Source: Hydrogenothermaceae bacterium
GTDB lineage: Bacteria > Aquificota > Aquificae > Hydrogenothermales > Hydrogenothermaceae
Direction of reading: 5' to 3'
Assembly (NCBI GenBank): GCA_026984415.1
Contig: JALSSE010000025.1
Coordinates: 1-5,259 of the forward strand
DNA length: 5,259 nucleotides
Both the position numbers and the translations under genes were made by a program. Below, piece by piece: positions 1 through 5,259 of this stretch. Position 1 is the first letter of the stretch; every line of letters begins with the position of its first letter. The notes under the pieces were generated by a model. That model saw only the letters and a program-made list of their open reading frames with translations. It was not told the origin of the DNA and made no database searches.

Positions 1-2922
1 CCTTAAAACAGCCCCTTCATAAATTGCATCAAAAAACTGTTTTTTATCAATAGTTCCAAATTTTTCTAACCTTTCCTTTACAGCTTCTTCAAGGTATATA
101 ATCATGACTATTGCCGTTTCGGCAGCGACCCCAAGGAGTGCGAGAAATCCAACAACAACAGCTATACTCATATTAAAATGCAGGTAATCTATGTACCATA
201 GCCCACCAAGCATAGCAAAAGGTATTGATAGAAGAATAATAAATGTGTTTTTTATCTCTTTAAATGTTATAAACACCAATAAGAATATAATTACAAGGGT
301 AAGAGGAATTATATACATTAATCTCTGTTTTGCATGTTCAAGGTACTGGCTTTGTCCTGCCCATTCTATAAACATACCATTTGATATATTCAATTTCTGT
401 AAAACAGAACCTGCCTTTTTAACATATTCATCAGGGGTTATATTTTGCTGTGGAGTTATGTAAATAAATACAACTTTCATTCCTTTTTCTGATTTTATAA
501 TTGAAGGTGCTTCATCGTAATAAACGTCTGCAACTGATTTTAAAGGAATCCCTCTGTTTAGTGGTGTAGGAATTATCAAATTTTTTAAACTTTCTATATT
601 ATTTCTGTAATCCTGTGGAAATCTTAAAAGAACTGGGTATCTTTCAAGTCCTTTATAGAAAGTGGATACTGGCATTCCACCAATTGCAGATTGGATAACA
701 GTTTCTACATCTTCTGTTGTTAATCCGTATCTGGCAAGTTTTTCTTTATGGATTTTAATATTTAGGAAATAACCCTGAGCAACCCTATCAGCAAATACAG
801 ATAGACTTTCAGGCATTTTTTGTAATGCTTTTTCTATTTTTGTTGCTGTTTCCTGTAATTTTGTTAAATCATCCCCGTAAAGTTTTATTCCAAGTGGTGT
901 CCTTATGCCTGTTAAAAGCATGTCTATACGGCCTCTAATTGGATAAGTCCAGCTATTTGTTAATCCGGGAACTTTTAGTTTTTCTTCCATTTCATTCATT
1001 AAAGACTGGTAGGTAACCCCTTCTCTCCAGTATTTTTTAGGCTTAAAAGTTATTATTGTTTCTATCATTGAAAGTGGAGCAGGGTCTGTTGCTGTTTCAG
1101 CTCTTCCAGCTTTGCCGAAAACTGTGTCAACTTCAGGGAAAGAGGCAATTATTTTGTCTGTAAGCTGGGTAAGCTCTTTAGCCTGTGTAATTGATATTCC
1201 ATAAGGGGTAACAGGCATATACATAAACGTTTGTTCGTTTAACATAGGCATAAATTCCCAGCTGAGATTTTTATAAAGTGGATAAACAAATCCTATCGCA
1301 ACAATTGCCAGTATAATCACTATATACCTTAACTTTAAGGTGAGTTTTATAAGTGGAGAGTAAATTTTTATCAAAATCCAGTTTAGAGGGTTTTTATTTT
1401 CAGAAATAATTCTTCCCTTTATAAACCATATCATAAGTATGGGAACTAATGTTACAGCGAGAACAGATGCAGCAAGCATTGTAAATGTTTTTGTGAATGC
1501 AAGAGGCTTAAAAAGCATACCTTCCTGACCTGTCAGTGCAAATACAGGTAAAAAAGAAACAACAATTAATAAAAGTGCAAAAAATATTGGTCTTCCAACC
1601 TGTTTAGAAGCTACTACTATTGCTTTTATTCTTTCTTCATTTGTATAACTTCCTTTTTCTTTTCTCAGATGTTCTAAATGCTTGTGGGCATTTTCTACCA
1701 TAACTATTGCAGCATCTACCATTGCACCAATTGCAATTGCAATTCCACCTAAAGACATAATGTTAGAGGTTATTCCTAACATTTTCATAAAAAGAAACCC
1801 AATTACAACTGCAAGGGGAAGTGTTATAAGAATTACGAGGGAACTTCTTATATGGAAGAGAAAAAGTCCTACTACTATCAAAACGATTAAACTTTCTTCA
1901 AAAAGTGTTCTTTTTAATGTGTTTATAGCTTTTTCTATTAGTTCAGAGCGGTCATAGGTTGTAATAATTTTTATGTCTTTTGGAAGACTGTTTTTTAGTT
2001 CTTTTATTTTTTCTTTTATATTTTGAATAACTCGATAGGCATTTTCACCAAACCTCATAACAACAATTCCACCTACAGTTTCACCAAGACCATTTAAGTC
2101 AGCCATTCCTCTTCTATTCATAGGGACAAGCTCAACTCTTCCAATATCTTTTATCCTTATTGGAATTCCATTTTTATCTGTTTTTATTGTGATGTTTTCA
2201 ATTTCTTTTAAGTTTTTAAGATAACCAAGCCCCTGAATGATGAATTCAAATCCGTTTATTTCTATTAACCTACCACCTGTGTCATTATTGTTCATTTTTA
2301 AAGCTTTTAAAATCTGTTTTAGAGAAATGTCGTAAATTCTTAATTTTTTAGGATTTACAGTCACCTGATAACCTTTAACAAAACCGCCTATTGAAGCAAC
2401 TTCAGAAACACCATCTACACCTAAAAGTCCGTATCTTAAATACCAGTCCTGAAGTGTTCTAAGCTGCCATAGATTTCTTTTTGCAGAATACAGAGCATAC
2501 TCAAAAACCCATCCTACCCCTGTTGCATCTGGACCTAAAGTAACTTCAGCCGTTTTTGGTAGTTTGTCTTTTATCTGGGAAAGATATTCTAAAACCCTGC
2601 TCCTTGCCCAGTAAATATCTGTTCCTTCTTTAAAAATTACATAAACTGCCGATGTTTCAAAAGATGATATACCTCTAACGGTTTCAATATTTGGAGCTGA
2701 CAAAAGTGTTGATACAATTGGGTAAGTTATCTGGTCTTCAATAACTGAAGGAGATTGTCCCTGCCATTTTGTAAAGACTATTACCTGTGGTGGAGAAAGG
2801 TCAGGGATTGCATCTAAAGGTGTTGTTTTTACAGCCCAGATTGAAGCTCCTAAAACTATTAAAACCCCTGTAAGAACCAGTATTTTATTTTTTATAGACC
2901 ATTCAATTACTTTTTCTATCAT
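1..2922 (-). CDS. cusA: CusA-family heavy-metal RND efflux pump, Cu(I)/Ag(I) type (3' end cut by window)
   Basis: Inner-membrane proton-driven pump of a tripartite metal efflux complex. The frame stays open for 974 codons from ATG at 2922 to base 1. E. coli CusA has 1047 residues, so roughly 70 C-terminal residues are missing. Seen: TM1 about 14-31; periplasmic loop about 35-335 with DAIPDLS, YWARSRVLEYL and LGPDATGVGW; TM2-TM4 about 339-414 with NIMSLGGIAIAIGAMVDAA; GQEG and PLAFTKT; second periplasmic loop about 553-865; TM8-TM10 about 869-945 with GVAAE. From recall of E. coli CusA, M569, M619 and M668 match the Cu(I)/Ag(I) site M573/M623/M672. M401 and M408 match M403/M410, and D403 and E935 match relay acids D405/E939. 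The relay lysine (E. coli K984) would lie just past the edge. The start is supported by alignment to the CusA N-terminus (MIE...) and a Shine-Dalgarno 8 nt upstream. It lies 12 nt after the adaptor stop. Family is near certain; Cu/Ag specificity is inferred. Confidence 0.95.
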   Translation of the reverse strand, partial: MIEKVIEWSIKNKILVLTGVLIVLGASIWAVKTTPLDAIPDLSPPQVIVFTKWQGQSPSVIEDQITYPIVSTLLSAPNIETVRGISSFETSAVYVIFKEGTDIYWARSRVLEYLSQIKDKLPKTAEVTLGPDATGVGWVFEYALYSAKRNLWQLRTLQDWYLRYGLLGVDGVSEVASIGGFVKGYQVTVNPKKLRIYDISLKQILKALKMNNNDTGGRLIEINGFEFIIQGLGYLKNLKEIENITIKTDKNGIPIRIKDIGRVELVPMNRRGMADLNGLGETVGGIVVMRFGENAYRVIQNIKEKIKELKNSLPKDIKIITTYDRSELIEKAINTLKRTLFEESLIVLIVVGLFLFHIRSSLVILITLPLAVVIGFLFMKMLGITSNIMSLGGIAIAIGAMVDAAIVMVENAHKHLEHLRKEKGSYTNEERIKAIVVASKQVGRPIFFALLLIVVSFLPVFALTGQEGMLFKPLAFTKTFTMLAASVLAVTLVPILMIWFIKGRIISENKNPLNWILIKIYSPLIKLTLKLRYIVIILAIVAIGFVYPLYKNLSWEFMPMLNEQTFMYMPVTPYGISITQAKELTQLTDKIIASFPEVDTVFGKAGRAETATDPAPLSMIETIITFKPKKYWREGVTYQSLMNEMEEKLKVPGLTNSWTYPIRGRIDMLLTGIRTPLGIKLYGDDLTKLQETATKIEKALQKMPESLSVFADRVAQGYFLNIKIHKEKLARYGLTTEDVETVIQSAIGGMPVSTFYKGLERYPVLLRFPQDYRNNIESLKNLIIPTPLNRGIPLKSVADVYYDEAPSIIKSEKGMKVVFIYITPQQNITPDEYVKKAGSVLQKLNISNGMFIEWAGQSQYLEHAKQRLMYIIPLTLVIIFLLVFITFKEIKNTFIILLSIPFAMLGGLWYIDYLHFNMSIAVVVGFLALLGVAAETAIVMIIYLEEAVKERLEKFGTIDKKQFFDAIYEGAVLR

Positions 2923-2930
2923 TTCTCTAT

Positions 2931-2936
2931 TCCCTT
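2931..2936 (-). promoter_or_regulatory. Ribosome binding site of the pump gene
   Basis: AAGGGA on the minus strand, overlapping the adaptor stop codon, lies 8 nt before the pump ATG at 2922. It is a moderate purine-rich Shine-Dalgarno; a second purine stretch (GAGAAA) nearer the ATG is too close to be the main site. It is weaker than the adaptor's site, which would fit lower pump synthesis, but that is inference. Confidence 0.6.
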
Positions 2937-4134
2937 AATGGTGGTGGTGTACCATAGGTTTTTGTTTCTCACCAGATTTTCTGTATTTTCCTCTAAGCTG
3001 TGCGTCAGCATCTAAAAGGAAAAGTGCAGAATTTGCAACAACCATTCCTTCATGAACTCCGTCTAAAATTTCATAAATCCCATCAACATACCTTCCTAAT
3101 TTTACGAATACAGGTTCAAAAATTCCTTTTTCTTTCTGGTAAAAGACTATCTGCCTTTTTCCTGTATTTATTACTGCTGTTTCAGGTAGACACAACGCTT
3201 TTCCAAGTGGTATCTTCAGATAAATATTAGAGTACATTCCCGGAACAAATTTATAATCTGGATTTGGAATTATAAGCCTTACATCTCTTACCCTGTTTTT
3301 CTTGTCCATCATTGGATAAACGTAATCAACAACCGCATTTACCATTTTGTCAGGGTAGGCTTCAAAATGAACCATAACTTTTTCACCTTCTTTTATAAAG
3401 GGAATATCCTGTTCGTAAATTTTGGCAATTAACCATAAATTTTTATGTTTAGCAACCCTTAAAACAGGTTTTCCAGCTTTAACTTCTGAACCAAGATTTA
3501 TAAACTTTTCCATTATCCATCCATCGTAAGGTGAATAAAGGGTAAGGGTTTTCATAACTTTTTTTGTTTTTTTCAGTTCTTCAATCTGTTCATCAGTTAT
3601 GTCCCAGTATCTCAACCTTTTATAAGATGCTTCGTACATTTTTTCTGCTGTTTTTTTAAGTGTTGGGTTGTCTGCTTTTTCCATTTCCTTGTAGTAATCA
3701 TAAGCATTTAAAAATTCTTCCTGTGCAGAAACAAGCTCTGGACTGTAAACTGTAAGTAATGGCTCCCCTTTCTTTACAAATTTTCCTGTGTAGTCGGCGA
3801 AAAGTTTTTCTACATATCCATCAATTTTAAAAGTTATATCTTTTACATCTGTTTCTGGATGTTCTAAATCTCCATAAGTCTCTATGGTTTTTATAAGAAG
3901 TTCTCTTTTAACAACTGTGGTGTCTATATTTAAAAGCTGTTCAACTGTAAATGGCGATACAGGATTGTCTGTTGGTTTCGGAAGCTCAGCTGATTGTACC
4001 TCTGTGTTTTCAGCTTCAAAAAATTCTGGTATTTTTACTTTATCTTTTAATTCAGGTGATAGTCCTACAAAAATCCCTACTGTAAAAGTTATTATTAAAG
4101 CAATAACAAATATAACAATAAATTTCAGCTTCAT
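2935..4134 (-). CDS. cusB: CusB-family periplasmic adaptor (membrane fusion protein) with C-terminal His4 tail
   Basis: Adaptor linking the RND pump to the outer-membrane channel; 399 residues, complete, close to the roughly 400 of E. coli CusB. Residues 4-24 are hydrophobic, acting as a Sec signal or uncleaved anchor; no lipobox cysteine is visible. A linker to about 60 follows, then lipoyl half 1 at about 104-131 (GYVEKLFADYTG, KKGEPLLTVYSPELVSAQEE). An alpha-hairpin spans about 133-195, lipoyl half 2 about 197-228 (TLYSPYDGW), and the beta-barrel about 229-310 (NLWLIAKIYEQDIPFIKEGE, IPNPDYKFVPGMYSN). The membrane-proximal domain is about 311-385 (LPETAVINTGKRQIVF, LLDADAQL). These are typical of metal RND adaptors. 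Unusually, the chain ends MVHHHH and has no Met between residues 2 and 150, so the N-terminal metal-relay methionines of E. coli CusB (M21, M36, M38 of the mature protein) have no evident counterpart. No N-terminal YHS-like metal-binding domain is present. The ATG overlaps the channel-gene stop and has a strong Shine-Dalgarno. Confidence 0.95.
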   Translation of the reverse strand: MKLKFIVIFVIALIITFTVGIFVGLSPELKDKVKIPEFFEAENTEVQSAELPKPTDNPVSPFTVEQLLNIDTTVVKRELLIKTIETYGDLEHPETDVKDITFKIDGYVEKLFADYTGKFVKKGEPLLTVYSPELVSAQEEFLNAYDYYKEMEKADNPTLKKTAEKMYEASYKRLRYWDITDEQIEELKKTKKVMKTLTLYSPYDGWIMEKFINLGSEVKAGKPVLRVAKHKNLWLIAKIYEQDIPFIKEGEKVMVHFEAYPDKMVNAVVDYVYPMMDKKNRVRDVRLIIPNPDYKFVPGMYSNIYLKIPLGKALCLPETAVINTGKRQIVFYQKEKGIFEPVFVKLGRYVDGIYEILDGVHEGMVVANSALFLLDADAQLRGKYRKSGEKQKPMVHHHH

Positions 4135-4136
4135 TA
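4132..4136 (-). other. TAATG stop/start overlap coupling channel and adaptor genes
   Basis: The channel gene stop TAA (4136-4134) and the adaptor start ATG (4134-4132) share one A. Such overlaps are usually associated with translational coupling, in which ribosomes finishing the first gene reinitiate on the second. This would help keep channel and adaptor in fixed proportion. The overlap is seen directly; coupling is inferred. Confidence 0.85.
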
Positions 4137-5259
4137 CAGTTCTCCTGTTAATTCTTTTATGTTGGTTAGAGAAACATTAAAGTTGTAAATTTCATCTATT
4201 TTTTTCAGTTTTACTGCTAAAATCTGCTTTATTGCATTAAGCACATCTAACATATTCTTTTTACCTACTTCATACTCAGAAATTACCGCTTCAAAGTTTT
4301 TTTCTGTTTGCAGTTCAAGTAAATTTTTAAATAAACTGTAAGTTTCCTGCGAAGATAAACATTTGTAAAACTCTTCTTCAAGTTTTCCATTAAGTTCGTT
4401 TAACCTATTTTCAAACTGTTTTTTTACAGATAATTTTTTGTAATTAAACTCTAAAACTTTATTATCCTGTCTTTTCTTTTTCCAAAGGGGAATGTTAAAG
4501 GCAACTCCAAATGATATATAGTCATAAAAAGATTGACGGTAGGCATAATTAAAAAACATTTTAAAATCTGGATAGTAATCTTTTTTAGCTAATTTTAAAG
4601 AGGTGTTTTCTTTTTCTACTAATTTTTTTATAGACATTAATTCTGGATTTTGTTCCTCTAATTTTTTTGATAAAAATGAAAGATTTGAAATAATCTCAGG
4701 TTCTTCAGGTTTTATGCTGACTTCTTTTACCTCAGCATTTACTACTTTTTTAAGCAGTGCTAATTTTTGTTCTTTTAAATGTTTTAAGAATATTTCTTTT
4801 TCTAAAAGCTGTGTGTAATAAACCTGTGCATTTAGAACATCTCCCTGTGTTGATTTTCCTACTGCGTAAAGTGTATTTGAAAGCTTTATAGTCTGTTCAA
4901 CTATATCTTTGTACTTATTTATTATTTTTAATTTTTCCTGTATATTCCATATAGAGTAAGAAAGGTTGTAAATGTCCCTTTTTATTTTCAGCTCTGTTGC
5001 TTTTAACTTATAGTAAGTTGAATCGTAAAGTTTTTTAACTATCTCCTGTTTTAAGTCTAATTTTCCAGAGTAGGGAACTTTTTGAGAAAATCCAAACATA
5101 ATGTTTTGCATAGGTTCAATTGTCCTGTTAAACGGCTGGTTAAATAATTGTATGTCGTTTATACTTATTGAAACTACAGGGTCATCTAAACTTCCTTCAA
5201 ACTTTTCTTTAGCCTGATAAGATTTTAATTGGTTTTGTATAGATTTAAGCTCAGGATTT
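4134..5259 (-). CDS. TolC/CusC-family outer-membrane efflux channel (5' end cut by window)
   Basis: Outer-membrane channel subunit that should trimerise into a beta-barrel plus periplasmic alpha-tunnel and provide the exit duct for the pump. The frame is open from the right edge (first full codon 5258-5256, Asn) to TAA at 4134-4136, giving 374 visible residues. A Met at 5111 is internal, because 49 in-frame upstream codons read as family sequence beginning NPELKSI. Seen: the two-repeat architecture of the family, with NPEL near visible residues 1-4 and again near 204-207. The paired helix motifs are YAVGKSTQGDVLNAQ (about 131-145) and YEVGKKNMLDVLNAI (about 329-343). FSQKVPYSGKL (about 57-67) matches the usual membrane-proximal 'SQ.(I/V)P..GKL' element, and FGVAFNIPLW (about 250-259) is the second barrel strand region. 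The signal peptide or lipobox lies off the window, so lipoprotein status as in CusC cannot be judged. It is first in the visible cluster and overlaps the adaptor gene by one base. cusC is likely by context, but sequence alone supports only the family. Confidence 0.92.
   Translation of the reverse strand, partial: NPELKSIQNQLKSYQAKEKFEGSLDDPVVSISINDIQLFNQPFNRTIEPMQNIMFGFSQKVPYSGKLDLKQEIVKKLYDSTYYKLKATELKIKRDIYNLSYSIWNIQEKLKIINKYKDIVEQTIKLSNTLYAVGKSTQGDVLNAQVYYTQLLEKEIFLKHLKEQKLALLKKVVNAEVKEVSIKPEEPEIISNLSFLSKKLEEQNPELMSIKKLVEKENTSLKLAKKDYYPDFKMFFNYAYRQSFYDYISFGVAFNIPLWKKKRQDNKVLEFNYKKLSVKKQFENRLNELNGKLEEEFYKCLSSQETYSLFKNLLELQTEKNFEAVISEYEVGKKNMLDVLNAIKQILAVKLKKIDEIYNFNVSLTNIKELTGEL
4141..4146 (-). 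promoter_or_regulatory. Ribosome binding site of the adaptor gene
   Basis: AGGAGA on the minus strand lies 6 nt upstream of the adaptor ATG, inside the last codons of the channel gene. It is a near-consensus Shine-Dalgarno at good spacing. It supports the ATG at 4134 and shows that the adaptor can initiate on its own as well as by coupling. Confidence 0.8.

Noticed and set aside
191..463. Plus-strand 90-residue open frame
   Set aside because: It lies wholly antisense to the conserved pump gene, has no family resemblance, and is a shadow frame.
1682..1957. Plus-strand 91-residue, Ile/Thr/Ala-rich open frame that looks membrane-like
   Set aside because: It is antisense to the TM2-TM4 region of the pump; its hydrophobic composition mirrors the opposite-strand codons.
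2935..2949. The His run as an engineered affinity tag
   Set aside because: It has only four His, follows a natural linker, and is immediately followed by the native pump start in an intact operon, so a natural tail is more likely.
3000..3230. Plus-strand 76-residue open frame
   Set aside because: It is antisense to the C-terminal part of the adaptor, which is clearly coding; no recognisable domain.
3884..4180. Plus-strand 98-residue open frame with a hydrophobic C-terminal end
   Set aside because: It is antisense across the adaptor start and channel end. The hydrophobic stretch is the complement of the adaptor's own signal/anchor region.
4603..4818. Plus-strand 71-residue Phe/Ser-rich open frame
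   Set aside because: Phe/Ser richness is what Lys/Glu codons give on the opposite strand; it is antisense to the channel gene.
5109..5111. ATG at 5111 as the true start of the channel gene
   Set aside because: The frame stays open to the right edge, and the upstream residues (NPELKSI onward) are typical channel-family sequence, so this Met is internal.

Overview
The window carries one compact three-gene cluster, entirely on the minus strand, encoding a tripartite RND metal-efflux system of the CusCBA type. Transcription runs from the right edge to the left edge. In order: a TolC/CusC-family outer-membrane channel (4134-5259, N-terminus off the right edge), a CusB-family periplasmic adaptor (2935-4134, complete), and a CusA-family heavy-metal RND pump (1-2922, C-terminus off the left edge).

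The genes are packed for translational coupling. The channel stop and adaptor start share a base (TAATG), and 12 nt separate the adaptor stop from the pump start. There is no intergenic room for a promoter, terminator, RNA gene or repeat, and I see none. The plus-strand open frames are shadows of these genes. Any promoter, metal sensor or chaperone gene must lie outside the window.

Substrate: the pump keeps the three periplasmic methionines equivalent to E. coli CusA M573, M623 and M672 (here M569, M619, M668), and the lower-channel pair M403/M410 (here M401, M408). It also keeps the proton-relay acids D405 and E939 (here D403, E935). This favours monovalent Cu(I)/Ag(I) over Zn/Co/Ni. The adaptor departs from E. 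coli CusB: it has no methionine between residues 2 and 150, where E. coli has its metal-relay methionines, and it ends in Met-Val followed by four histidines.

Organism: DNA is AT-rich (about one third G+C by eye), with ATA/AGA/AAA/TTA-rich codon use and Lys/Glu/Ile-rich proteins. This fits a low-GC Gram-negative bacterium with an outer membrane, for example a Hydrogenothermaceae-like Aquificota, but the taxonomic guess is weak. Together the proteins should form an inner-membrane pump, periplasmic adaptor and outer-membrane channel that expels copper or silver from the periplasm and perhaps the cytoplasm. I see no clearly new biological system; the adaptor's His tail and the methionine-rich pump loop are the points of interest.
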